DNA from: Cenococcum geophilum 1.58
Taxonomy: Eukaryota; Ascomycota; Dothideomycetes; Gloniales; Gloniaceae
Assembly (NCBI GenBank): GCA_001692895.1
Contig: KV748202.1
Location: forward strand, 248,001 to 312,000
DNA length: 64,000 nt
Direction of reading: 5' to 3'
Below, piece by piece: positions 48,164-58,013 of the stretch; the first letter of the stretch is position 1, and the number at the start of each line of letters is the position of its first letter. The notes under the pieces are model-generated. The model had not been told where the DNA came from. It ran no database searches and was given only the letters and a program-made list of their open reading frames with translations. Both the position numbers and the translations under genes were made by a program.

Positions 48164-50322
48164 ATTATATTAGTTTAAGGTTTATAATAAGGGTAATTTA
48201 TATTATATTAAATTTAAATAGTCGTGTATATATTTATAAGGTAGGTAGTATTTTAAATAATAGCTTTAGTAGTAGGTTATATAGAACTTAAGTATTTCTT
48301 TAACCTAGCTAATTAAAGGGTTATATTATTTTAGCTATTTATATCTAAGTATTACTTTATAATACTTTAGGGGTAACGTGTTTTACCATCGAGCCGGCCA
48401 CCCCATCGAGCCGGCCAGTCCATTTCCCCACCAAAAATCGTAAAAATTATAATATAATATCTCAACAACCACTTAATAATAAATTCTAATAATTTAGATT
48501 TAGACTTTTATATATACTCTGCAGCTTCTATTAAAGTTGCATAGTATATAGTTTAGTAGTTTTTAAGATATAATATTTTGGCCTTATTTTAGCCTTATTT
48601 TAGCCCCCAAATCCTAATATCCCAAAAACTACTAACCTATTTACTATGCAACTTTAATATAAGCTGCAGAGTGTATATAAAAGTCTAAATCTAAATTATT
48701 AGAATTTATTATTAAGTGGTTGTTGAGATATTATATTGTAATTTTTACGATTTTTAGTGGGGAAATGGACTGGCCGGCTCGATGGTGAAACACGTTATTA
48801 TAAATAGGGAAACGTATTTAAGGTGTTTGCCTATCTATAATTTTATAAGAGTATAGTATATTAGTTTGCTATATATTAAGGGTTTACCATTAAAGCCTTA
48901 TAGGCCTTAGGGCTTATTAAGTTTCTTTAAATTTAGGTATTAGGTTTTTATATAGTTTATATTAATAAAGCCTATACTAGTAGCTCCGCTATCTATTAGG
49001 ATTTATACCTCCTTCTATTTTCTAAGTATTTAAATTTTACTAAGTATATTAAGGGAGTTATATTATATATTAACGCTAAAAAAAGCCTAAATATTTATAC
49101 TCTTCTACTTTCTGTCCTAAGGTATAACTTAGCCCTAAGATAATTTATTTTCTAAATTAACTAAAGGTAAAATACTTTATAGTAATTAAGTATAATTTAA
49201 GGACTAAGAGGAATTACAGCGGACCTTTTTAAAGGGGTAAGTTTGGTAATTCCTTTAAATATATCCCTTTTTAATACATCTAAAGCATTCTCTATTTATG
49301 GCTTATATTCTTTATTTATTAGTTCCTAAGGGTATATAAAATTAAGTAGCGTTAAGGTCTATAGGGTTGTATAGAGGGCTTTTAGGTTTTAAAGACGGGT
49401 CGCGCTTTAGGGTATATACTAGTTTCGTAGAGCTTTAAACGTAAGGTATAGTTAGCTTTAGAAAATAAGTCTGTTTATTATATTAAAGGTCCTTATTAAT
49501 TTATTAATATATTATAGTAAATTCGGGTAGGTCTTTTAGCAGTTCCCTACCTACTAACTAGGCTTTAATCTTATCTAAAATAGCTTATTAAAGAGTAGTA
49601 ACTCCAGCGGCTTTATTCTAATCTAGCTCGCTAATAAGACCTAAAAATTCTAAAAAGAAGCTAGTAAAGTCTTAGTTCCGTTATTATAGGTTCTTAAGTT
49701 TTATAATAGCTATATATTCGCAGCTAGCGTTATTATACGTTTGTTCTAGTAGAGAGATAAAGATTTTAAAGTTAATAAAGGTGCCGTTATAGAAGAATGG
49801 GTCTATAGTTTATATAGCGTCTTTACTTAAACAAGACATTCTATAGCTAATTTTGCTAGCTTTAGTAGGGTATTAGTTATAATTTATTAAAAGTTTAAGG
49901 CGGAGCTTAGTTATGAAGGGTTGTAGGTTATTTTAATTTCTATTAAATATTAGAGGGTTAGGGGGCTTTTTAGATTTTATAACGGGTATTAGATTTATTA
50001 TAGGCATAGGTTAAGCTACTATTACTAGTTTAGGGTTCGTGTTTAACGGGTCAGGCTTAGGTATAGTTACTTTAATTTTATCTATAGAGGGTATTAGTAC
50101 TAGGGTCTTTAACGCAAGTACTTTAGCGTTATAGAGTTTTTTGTATATTGCTTTAATTAATTACTAATACTAAGCTTCTAGTATAGCTCGTTACTAGGCC
50201 AAGGCATCCATAAAGGACTATTATATTATAGTTATTTATTCCCTAACTAGGGCCATAATAGTTAATGTGGCGGATTTAAGTTCATTTACTATTTTAAGGG
50301 TATTAGTATTAACGTAACGTAA
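48164..50322 (-). pseudogene. Gypsy-4 gag and 5' pol portion
   Basis: Minus-strand 5' part of Gypsy-4, with Foldback-2 inserted at 48376-48795. Gag starts at an intact ATG near 50280 (MVNELKSATLTIMALVRE). A well-preserved capsid segment includes RLKLLINYNQYPTKASKISY (stops absent), with SCLSKDAIQTIDPFFYNGTF and FTSFFLEFLGLISELD following at about 49.6-49.9 kb. Protease and the RT start lie left of about 49.1 kb. Degraded by many stops. Confidence 0.78.
48376..48795. mobile_element. Foldback-2: palindromic MITE-like element in Gypsy-4
   Basis: 420 bp, flanked by TA (48374-48375 and 48796-48797). The left end reads ACGTGTTTTACCATCGAGCC and the right end is its inverted copy (GGCTCGATGGTGAAACACGT). 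The left arm also holds a short direct repeat (ATCGAGCCGGCCA twice). Arms of about 190 bp meet near 48585-48600. Shares internal blocks and the end consensus ACGTR-n-ACC with Foldback-1. No open frame. Confidence 0.82.
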
Positions 50323-50664
50323 TATAAGGGCGCAAAGAGGCTTTAGGGCAGATTTAAAGGAATAATATAAATTCTATCTAAATCTATAGGTATAGCTCTT
50401 ATAGAGAATAAGACGTTATATAAAGAGAGAAGGGAATAATAAGAGAATTATATAATTAAATAGTTAGGGGTCTTAGTGGTTAATACATACGCATATATAC
50501 ACGCGGTCTTTAATAGACTTCGGTAAAATTTAATTAATCTAGCAGAACTTAGCAGAAGTCAATTAAGCTAGTAGAATTTAGTAAAATTTGGTTAAAGTAT
50601 TAAAATTTATCTATTAAGTGTTTCACCGAGATATTCCTACTGTAACTAGGCTAGTCCCGTTATA
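50323..50664 (-). repeat. Gypsy-4 5' LTR
   Basis: 342 bp partner of 32587-32928 at the start of the minus-strand element. Confidence 0.9.
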
Positions 50665-50669
50665 ATAAT

Positions 50670-50884
50670 AAAGACCTAGAATAGTACTCCGTATCTAATT
50701 TTAAGTACTCTCCCTATAAGCTACGGGACTTTTATATAGCCCACCCTAACCTCCCCAAACCACTACGTAAATTAGATAACTAGATTAAGTGCTAGGAAGA
50801 AGGGTTAAATAACTATAACGATTTAAATAACAATAGGGAGCTTAGATAACGCCTAAGGGCAGGCTTTTTTAGGAGGGGGGGTGA
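50670..50884 (+). pseudogene. Gypsy-3 pol C-terminal tail
   Basis: Resumes the Gypsy-3 frame after Gypsy-4 and reads KDLEQYSVSNFKYSPYKLRD (one stop taken as Gln), then a hydrophilic tail and the polypurine tract near 50870. Together with the YYIS-VGHN segment just left of 32582 it forms one continuous chromodomain-like C-terminus, confirming the nesting. Confidence 0.75.
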
Positions 50885-51149
50885 TATAATAGCGCTAGAG
50901 CGCGTTATCTGCTAAATTCTGCCTAAGTTCTGCCATATTCTGCCACCTGTTATACTATCTTATATTATCGCGTACTATCTAGTACTATTTTCTACTGTTA
51001 GCTCGCCTACTACTAGCGCCTTAGCGGCTCGCGCTACTTATTTATTTACACCAGCCCTAGCGACCCCCTTTCCTTCTCCTTAGCTTAGTATCTTTATAAG
51101 ATAGCATTCTACAAGCTTTAGTTTAGAGGCATTTGTACAAGCCGTTACA
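50885..51149 (+). repeat. Gypsy-3 3' LTR
   Basis: 265 bp partner of 27056-27319, with better-kept CA/TG than the 5' copy (TTACACCAGCCC, GTACAAGCCGTTACA). Confidence 0.9.
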
Positions 51150-51154
51150 AATAT

Positions 51155-52503
51155 TAATAAATCTTTATATAGACCTTACTAAATTAGCAAAAATAGTATA
51201 AGAAAAGATAAAAAAGTATTATAATACTAGGAGATCTAAGGGACTAGATCTAAAGAAGGGAGATAAAGTATCCCTTTAACCGCTGAGTTGGGTCCAACGT
51301 TATCGATAAGGATTTTAGCCAATTAGATGTACTTCTCTGTAGCTACTATCACAGTGTAGCTGTCCATGCGGCCTTGGCGTTAGACCCCAGCGGTTAAAGA
51401 AATAGCTATTATACAAAAATTTTACAAGTTAATAATTAAGTAAGAAATTGGACCATATTAGACTTGGACTATTTAAAATTATAGCTAAAATTTTAAAAGT
51501 TATATATAGACTTAACTTACTAGTAAAAATTAAGATTTACCTTATATAGTATATTATAATACTAAAGCTAGTATATAGAGATATAAAGCTACTAGTTTAT
51601 AAAGTAGATATATATAGATAATAAAAAGAAGATAAATAATAAGGTTTAAAAATTATTAATTATAAGGACATTAACAATAAGATATAGTATAAGGTAAAGT
51701 AGATAGGCTATAATAAGACTACCTAGGAACTACTATAAAACTTAAAGAAAGTTATAGGAAGGGTATAAAAGTATTAGAAGAAAATAGGTTAGGCAATATT
51801 AAGAAGGAGCTAAAGGTAAAGAAATTAGCTAGATTATTTAAGGGATCTACTATTAGTATATAAGTTATTTCCACCTCTTCTTAATTAAAATACTTTTTAG
51901 CCTCTTTAGCCTTAAGTTTTACTAAACCTTATTTAGTAAGGCGTAACTCCTTTAAATGTACCTTTTTATAAACTTAAGAGAGATAGGTTAGTTAAGTATA
52001 GGATATCTAGCTAAGCCTTTAGGGTATAAGATATTTTATTAAAGCGCCGTTAAACCTTAATAAGGGCTAAAAATAGTTTACTCTTTAGTCTTTTAGCCGC
52101 TTCAAATATATAGGACCCTATAGTTAATTAGATAAGGAACTAAAAGGTTATAAAAACTAATAAAATACGTATATTTAGTATTAGAGATAGATTAAATATT
52201 ATAAAATAAGCGTATATTCGCTTACGTATACTTAGTATAAAAATAAGGTTAGTAACTAAATGGAGCTGTAATTATAATATATACTAACTTCTTCTCTATA
52301 TAATAAGAACAGGACGGTATAACTTTACTAAGTAAAAAAATTATAGTTACTTGCTAGTTATAATAATTAAATATAAAGGATCTAATAAAAGGTATTAAAA
52401 ATAATAAAGGTTATTAAATTAAGAATAGAAATGCTATACCTCTAATAAATAACTTAGAGATAGGAGATATCTTTAAGAATAAAGATAAAGAGGAGGGGGA
52501 TAG
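51155..52503 (+). pseudogene. Gypsy-2 pol 3' portion and 3' untranslated region
   Basis: Resumes Gypsy-2 after Gypsy-3. The segment up to about 51.85 kb is the integrase C-terminal region, homologous to Gypsy-5 at about 35.5-36.0 kb; KKGDKV just left of 51270 matches KEGDKV there. Mini-TIR-2 sits at 51271-51402. From about 51.86 kb to the polypurine tract at about 52490 no domain was recognised; it is AT-rich and full of stops. Confidence 0.65.
51271..51402. mobile_element. Mini-TIR-2: 132-bp RIP-free inverted-repeat insertion
   Basis: Ordinary-composition island with CA/TG intact. The left end reads TCCCTTTAACCGCTG and the reverse complement of the right end reads TTTCTTTAACCGCTG, followed by further partial complementarity (GGGTC-AACG). 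TA stands on both sides (51269-51270, 51403-51404). Removing the insert rejoins GTA with TAG-CTA-TTA-TAC, matching Gypsy-5 GTG-TGG-CTA-CTA-TAT, so it interrupts a conserved codon run. No coding capacity. Confidence 0.7.
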
Positions 52504-52915
52504 TATTACAGACCTTATATCGGCAGTAGGATAACTACTAAGAAGAGATATAAATGGGTTAGTTAAAATAGTATAGGAGGTACTAAAACCAATTAAGCTA
52601 TAGAATAAGGGGTAACTAAGTTATATAGCTAGTTATATTATAAGTTTAAAATATAAGAACGTAGAAATATAGGAACGTAACGTACTAATATACTAACGTA
52701 CTTAGTACATTTCTTAGTTATAGTATTATATATTTAAAGGACCACAGTCCCTACCTAGATAGTTCTCTTCTTTATAGTAAATCTTAAAATATAATTAGAG
52801 TTAATCTATTAGGTAACCTACTCTACTAGTTATATTTACGTTTAACTATTCCTTAGCCTATATACCTAGCCTATTAACAAGTCCACCGTGATATTTCCCA
52901 TAAAGCTTCGTTAAA
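52504..52915 (+). repeat. Gypsy-2 3' LTR
   Basis: 412 bp, TATTACAGACC...AGCTTCGTTAAA, followed by TSD ATTTA (52916-52920), identical to that before the 5' LTR. Confidence 0.85.
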
Positions 52916-52920
52916 ATTTA

Positions 52921-53036
52921 TACAATTTCCTTATTAAGTTCTTACTTTTAGATGGTTTCTATTTAATTTAACACTATAGATATTTCCTATTGGTATATCC
53001 AGCTAATCACCTACTAGTTAATTAGCTGGGGGGGTG
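52921..53036 (+). pseudogene. Copia-2 3' end and polypurine tract
   Basis: Short downstream remainder of Copia-2 after Gypsy-2, ending in GCTGGGGGGGTG directly before the LTR start TGTTGACC. This marks the right edge of the strongly RIPped block. Confidence 0.65.
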
Positions 53037-53266
53037 TGTTGACCTAAATCAGGTTATCTTATTACCGACTCAGCTACTCCCATTAACTCAGTCATTGACT
53101 TAGTCATTGGCTTGGTTACCTACCCCTTATTTCCATTACCACCCCCTACCCCCTTCTGGTTCTTATTTCCTACACCTTTCCTATATATAGAGGCTCTTAG
53201 AGCCACATTCAATAGATAGAGTTATCATTCTTTTCTTACAATCGGTGCACGGACTACCGATCGACA
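53037..53266 (+). repeat. Copia-2 3' LTR
   Basis: 230 bp, TGTTGACCTAAATCAGG...ACCGATCGACA, preceded by a polypurine tract. It contains a TATA-like CCTATATATAGAGGCTC. CA/TG dinucleotides are largely intact compared with the internal region. Two LTR relics of the same family lie reversed at about 54.5-54.9 kb. Confidence 0.75.
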
Positions 53267-54501
53267 GCTGCGTAAAAATGGACTCTAGCTACCTAACACT
53301 CCTTCGAGCTGAGTCTAAATGATATTCTTGAGACTTTAAAACCTGTCTACCCATTGGATAAGTTCTCGGTTGTGGTTATATACCATACACTATGGTGGTA
53401 CTAGTACACTAATTTCTTGCTCCGGACACAGTAGTGCTAAGTACGGATTACATGCTTGATAGTAACAGGTTCAATCTCGTCGATGGGGTAGTTAACTTGG
53501 CTCCAAGCTTGCGACGATTAAACGCAACCAGATACTTTAACTATCCTCTCATTTCAGCTGTGAGGTGACAAGCTCCGCATCACTCAGCCACAGCACAAAC
53601 CTGCAAAAGGTAAGTGACTGGCAAGATGCCAGACACGGCAATATGTATATGCGAGGTGACTTCGTCACCTGACATCAGCTTCATTTCATGATCGACTCAG
53701 GGGTATTAATTTCTATGCGGAAGGGTTGGAGAGGTCCGGCTAAGCAAGGACAAGTTTTTGAGATAATAAAATGTCCGCGCGATACCTTGCGTAGGAAGCG
53801 TGACAGATTGACGCCTTCCGCCACTATTTGACGGAGCTTTTATCCCTTAACTTGCCGGTGTGCTGCGCTAAGATTTCTGATATACCCAACTACAAGGAGC
53901 TGAATACTAATTAACATTGAATTTGACTAGATTGCTTTTTCCATCCTTGCCAGTAACGGTAGGACGAATTTTGGTGGGTGAAGGGATAGTACCGAAGCAA
54001 TGATATACTGCAGCGTCGCGCTCGCAATAGTTTCACCGATTCTTTCGTATTTGTCCCAAAAGCGGCCTATAATTAAATTCGGTAGTGTCGGAACTTGCAT
54101 CTTATCCGCCGGCTCTTACAGCTAACTGAACTGCGGCTATTGCGGTTCCGCGGTGTCTTTGAAGACCTCGTCATCTAGGTTCGGCGTGTACTCTTAACCA
54201 AGGTGTTATGTTGTTTATCAGAGAGATCTATCCGATTTAAATTAGCTTAGGCTAGAGGGAGGGGAATTCTCGCTCTGTTTAAGGTAGACTTGTAATAAGC
54301 AAGCTGTTCAGCCCGCATAAGCTCAAGCAGTTTTAGAAATTCCCTAAAACCTAGCGTGCTATATTCCCCCCTTTTCAACCAAGATTTAGTGGGATGACTG
54401 GGGAACCCCATTGGCAGGAGGTGGATTTAGTTTATAGTAGGTGGAGGTCGAAATAAACGAAACTTTGAGGGTGGATTTTATATTTACCCCTTTTTTGTTT
54501 T
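53267..54501. other. Non-coding DNA at the isochore edge
   Basis: Base composition returns to normal. No conserved frame, RNA gene or repeat was recognised. Confidence 0.5.
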
Positions 54502-54765
54502 TGTCGATCGGAAGACCAAAAGATGAAAAGGGTGATGACTGTCTTATTGCAAGAGGCTCTAGAGCCTCACTATATACACTAGGTAGGTGGCAAGGGCTGA
54601 CGTTGATACTGACGTCGATTTGGAACTGTTACCTCATTGCCACTTGATCGACATTGCCATTCAGTTGGTAATAGGTAATAGAAAGGTAATGGAAATAGTA
54701 TGAAGTTATAAGGTGATAGGTAATTAGAACAGGAACAGGGTAATCCATTTTCCTGTGTGCTGGCA
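54502..54765 (-). repeat. Degenerate LTR relic, reverse orientation
   Basis: Begins TGTCGATCGGAAGACC, like the reverse complement of the Copia-2 LTR end, and keeps the landmark AGAGGCTCTAGAGCCTC followed by an ATA-rich promoter-like block. Diverged; the right end is uncertain. The 68-codon frame at 54441-54647 crosses it and is not a gene. Confidence 0.5.
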
Positions 54766-54773
54766 TCACTTTT

Positions 54774-54917
54774 TGTCGAACAGGACGATCAAGAATGGGA
54801 ACTCTGGTTTATTGAGAGAGGCTCTGGAGCCCCATTAAATACACGAATTAGGTAGGTCAAAGGTACCCCTGATCTAAGCTTGATATGGTAGTGATCGATG
54901 CTAGGCCGACACTTTTG
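54774..54917 (-). repeat. Second degenerate LTR relic, reverse orientation
   Basis: Starts TGTCGAACAGG and repeats the same landmark (AGAGGCTCTGGAGCC, then ATACACGAATTAGGTAGG) as the relic just upstream. Partial. Confidence 0.4.
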
Positions 54918-55868
54918 GTGGACCTTGTGGCTTTCCTCATAGCTTTAAAGAAATTCCTGAGTGTAACGGGTTTGGTTTAGGCTGGCTGAGGGAAATGGAG
55001 TTGGAATGGATGGGAGGAATTGGCTTGGAAGAGAATATTGGTTCAGAAGGGAAGATTTAGATAGTAGGGCAAAGTAGGTGATATTATCGTGCGTGTCGTG
55101 GAAGCACCATACAATCATTCCTCCTAGTGTAAGTCATAACGCGAATCGCCTCATATCTTCTTCTCGTATTCTTCACATTTGTTGACTCTCCACACTCTTT
55201 TTACTGGTGGAACCCATCCTGGTCCCCGATAAATGGAGAGAACAGCTTGCAGGGGGTTATATTTTGATCAGCGTTGAAGTCAGTAGGTCGAAGTGATGGA
55301 AGGCTTCCTCCAACGGGGTGCTGCATCTGCTACATCACATGTCCATTACATAGAGACCAAGTGATCAGGTAAGCCGGCTGTTTTTTAGCCTAAGTATAAG
55401 CAGCATCTATTCTTTTCTTTTCACCGTCTATTGTGAACCAGTTATAGTAATACAAGAGTCGAAATGCTAATTTTTACAAAAAAAGTCCAAGTCCGGTGCT
55501 ACGCAGCAACCTTACGCACTCTCCTAGCGGGTATAAAACAGATATCCCAAACCCAAATCCAAATACAAGAAACCCGAAAAAAAAGGCAGAAGAAGAGAAA
55601 AAGTGACGCCCCGGTATCTACATATCATGCACCACCTCTTTTTTCCGCCTTTGATGCTTTGAGAGTGGAAGGAAAAACGCCAGAACCAATGATGTTCCTA
55701 TAGCTGAACGCCGGAAGCATCAGCCCAATATCCCCAGTACGGTGACATACGAGACAGACATACAAGCCCGACAAAAGAAAAAACCAGAAGTTCACAAAAG
55801 AGAAGAGCCAACGAACGAAGCAACCCAACCACCCTCACCATTAGGACACCAGCTCAGCTCAGCTCAGC
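54918..55868. other. Intergenic region downstream of the coiled-coil gene
   Basis: No recognised gene. A short CAGCT/CAGCC tandem (about 55851-55878) abuts the stop codon of the next gene, whose 3' UTR must lie here. Open frames of 67-92 codons on both strands lack any family resemblance. Confidence 0.5.
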
Positions 55869-58013
55869 TCAGCCCAGCCCCAAGCGCGGCCCAAACCCGG
55901 CAATGCGATCCTCCTCCGTCTCGTCCTCCTCATCCCGCAGTCCCTGCGCCTCGCGCAGCTCGCGCGACCGCTGCCGCGTGCGCTCATCGGCCTCCGCACG
56001 CGCGCGCTCCTCCGCAATGACGCGCTCGCCGCGCTCGCGGATCGTCTCGCGGCGGTTCAGCGACCCCGCCGGCGGCGACCGCGGCGAAGACAGCGGCGAG
56101 AACGGCGGCTGCTGCTGCTGCTGCCCCGCCGCCTGCCTAGCCGCGTACGCATTCGACGTATTGAGCGGGGCAAGCGGCGGCTGCGGCTGGTGAATCGCGG
56201 GCGCAGGGCCCCGGCGGCTGGCGCTGCGGCCCAGGCCCGAGACCGCGGGCGGCGGTGGCGGCGGAGGGGGCTGCTGTCTGGCGGAGAAGCTGTCGCGCCG
56301 CGAGCGGCCGCCCGTGGGCTCGGATGTGTTGGGGATCCCGAAGCGGTTGCCGCCGCGCGGGTCCCAGTACTCGGACGTCTGCTGGAGGCGGCGCAGCTCG
56401 GCGGCGTGCTCGTCGCGCTCGCGGGCTTCGGCGGCCGCGCGCTCGCGCTCCATGATGGCTTGCGTTTCGAGGAGCAGGATTTCGCGCTCGCGGGCTGAGA
56501 TCTCGCGGGAGAGCTTCGCGGACTTGGTGTCTTTGGGCTTGTCGGAGGATCTAGGGCGGTCGCGGTCGGAGGTCTTCGTGCGATCGGAGGTCTTCGTGCG
56601 GTCGGAGGTCTTGGTTGTGCGCTGCTCGTTCTCGCGGGCGTCGCGGGCTTCGCGGGCTCGCTGCTCGGCCTGGCGTTTGCGCCGCTCGACTTCGTCGGCT
56701 AGGCGGTCTCTTTCTTTCCTCTCGGCCCGGGCTGCCTTTTCGGCTCGTTCCTTCTTCTCGGCTCTCTCCCTTTCCTTCTCTCGTTCGGCTCGTTCCCTAT
56801 CCCTTTCCCTCTCTTTTTCTCTCTCCCTTTCGGCCCTTTCCCGCTCCCTCTCTCTTTCCCTCTCCATAGCATCCGCCGCATCGCGCTCCCTAGCCTTCTG
56901 GCGCCTCGCCTCCTCCCTCGCCTCCGCGCGCGCCTTCTCCGCCTCCGCAATCTGGTTCTCTGCCCTCTGCTTCGCCCTTTCATCGAACCTGCCACGCTCA
57001 ATCTTCGCCTGGTACGCCTCATCCGCAGCAAGCTTCTCCGCCAAGCGGCGGTCCTCCTCCTCCGCAAGCTTGGCCGCGAGGCGGCGATCCTCCTCCTCCT
57101 GGCGCTGGCGCTCCTTGCGACGCTGGTCATCGAGCTGCAGGCGGCGCAGGAGCTCGCTCTCGGTGGCGCGGTCGGGGAGCGGCGGCGGCGGTGGCGCGGC
57201 GTAGTGGTCGTGCGCCGCTGGGTCGCGGAAGTCGCGGTAGTCGGTCGGGAAGGTGGCGTCGGAAGGGGTGACGAGGGTCGTGCGGAACGGGCTGGGTGAC
57301 GCGGTCGAGGTGGCTGGGGAGCTGGACAGCTGCGGGTTGTGAATGGATACGGGGTTGATGCGGCTGCGGCGGCGGCTGCTGCTTATCGACTCCGGCTCTG
57401 AGGGCGCATAGATTGACGGGGTGTAGCCGGATGTGCTGTAGGATGAAGACGATGAAGTGTGACGATGGTGCCTGGTGGTAGGGGCAGTTGGGAAGGCGTT
57501 GATGGTAGTATACCCTGTCGTGGCTGGTTGTGGGGCGACAGGGGCCTCAGGAAATCCAGTTCTGATAGGGGAGTAGGATGCAGCTGAAACAGGAGAATCG
57601 AGATGAGCATCGTTTGATCCAATAGAAGCAGCGCCAAGAGATGTGCGATGGTAAGCCTTCCCCTTTTTCTTCCTGCTGCTGCTAAAGTCTAGTACAATTT
57701 CTGGATTTATGTATCGCGTGCTCCGCCTCCGATCCCCTTCTCTGGTAGATGGCCGGCGCTCAATGGGTTGGCGCTCTTGGTACAAAACGGTGCCTGTTGG
57801 CGGGGTTGGAGGGTTAAGAGAGGCCGGAGAAGGCGCATCGTCCCGGAGCAGGGAAGGTCTCTGGGACGGCGAAGCATCCCGGACCTCCGTATATTCTCTC
57901 GAGGTTCCGCGACAGGTGTTTTTGCCGCTAGCATGGCTGCAGAACCGAGGATATTCGAGAGTGCTCCGGGTGCCGTCGGAGTAGACGTATGTCCTAGACT
58001 CGATAACACACAT
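55869..58013 (-). CDS. Uncharacterised fungal coiled-coil protein, 714 aa
   Basis: Intron-free frame. It extends to an ATG at 58100 (743 codons), but the ATG at 58013 is preferred because MCVIESRTYVYSDGTRSTLE looks like the conserved start of a fungal-specific family with an early Cys-containing segment (FCSHASGKNTC). After about 280 residues of Ser/Pro/Thr-rich disorder comes a long, highly charged coiled coil (about residues 290-510) made of Arg/Glu/Lys/Ala runs, including RERERERERAEREREKERER. Then follow a triplicated TKTSDR motif (18-bp DNA repeat near 56565-56610), Pro and Gln homopolymers and a basic/acidic tail. No catalytic domain or membrane segment. Function unknown; cytoskeletal or scaffold roles would be guesses. 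GC-rich codons contrast with the AT-rich block 2.5 kb away. It is the first expressed-looking gene beyond the isochore. Confidence 0.85.
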   Translation of the reverse strand: MCVIESRTYVYSDGTRSTLEYPRFCSHASGKNTCRGTSREYTEVRDASPSQRPSLLRDDAPSPASLNPPTPPTGTVLYQERQPIERRPSTREGDRRRSTRYINPEIVLDFSSSRKKKGKAYHRTSLGAASIGSNDAHLDSPVSAASYSPIRTGFPEAPVAPQPATTGYTTINAFPTAPTTRHHRHTSSSSSYSTSGYTPSIYAPSEPESISSSRRRSRINPVSIHNPQLSSSPATSTASPSPFRTTLVTPSDATFPTDYRDFRDPAAHDHYAAPPPPPLPDRATESELLRRLQLDDQRRKERQRQEEEDRRLAAKLAEEEDRRLAEKLAADEAYQAKIERGRFDERAKQRAENQIAEAEKARAEAREEARRQKARERDAADAMERERERERERAEREREKERERDRERAEREKERERAEKKERAEKAARAERKERDRLADEVERRKRQAEQRAREARDARENEQRTTKTSDRTKTSDRTKTSDRDRPRSSDKPKDTKSAKLSREISAREREILLLETQAIMERERAAAEARERDEHAAELRRLQQTSEYWDPRGGNRFGIPNTSEPTGGRSRRDSFSARQQPPPPPPPPAVSGLGRSASRRGPAPAIHQPQPPLAPLNTSNAYAARQAAGQQQQQPPFSPLSSPRSPPAGSLNRRETIRERGERVIAEERARAEADERTRQRSRELREAQGLRDEEDETEEDRIAGFGPRLGLG

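Larger units (their letters stand above)
32587..50664 (-). mobile_element. Gypsy-4: minus-strand Ty3/gypsy element nested in Gypsy-3
   Basis: LTRs 32587-32928 and 50323-50664, both exactly 342 bp, sharing TATAAGGGCG at the left and GTCC(T/C)GTTATA at the right. TSD ATAAC (32582-32586) versus ATAAT (50665-50669), a single C-to-T difference. A purine tract AAAAGGGGGAG (minus strand) adjoins the left LTR, so that is the 3' LTR. The internal region is split by Foldback-1/Gypsy-5, Copia-3 and Foldback-2. Confidence 0.9.
27056..51149 (+). mobile_element. Gypsy-3: Ty3/gypsy element nested in Gypsy-2
   Basis: LTRs 27056-27319 and 50885-51149, with termini TATAACGGCGCTAG and GCCGTTACA (originally TGTAACGGC...GCCGTTACA, inverted ends). 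TSD AATAT at 27051-27055 and 51150-51154. A polypurine tract (AGGAGGGGGGG) lies just before the 3' LTR at about 50870. Plus-strand internal region 27320-32586 resumes at 50670 after Gypsy-4. Confidence 0.9.
20569..52915 (+). mobile_element. Gypsy-2: Ty3/gypsy element, spread over 32 kb by later insertions
   Basis: 5' LTR 20569-20987 and 3' LTR 52504-52915, both in direct orientation and over 400 bp. TSD ATTTA at 20564-20568 and 52916-52920. A polypurine tract AAGAGGAGGGGGA precedes the 3' LTR. Internal sequence runs 20988-27055 and resumes at 51155-52503, interrupted by Gypsy-3. It also carries three small younger insertions (23591-23795, 24837-25080, 51271-51402). Confidence 0.85.
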
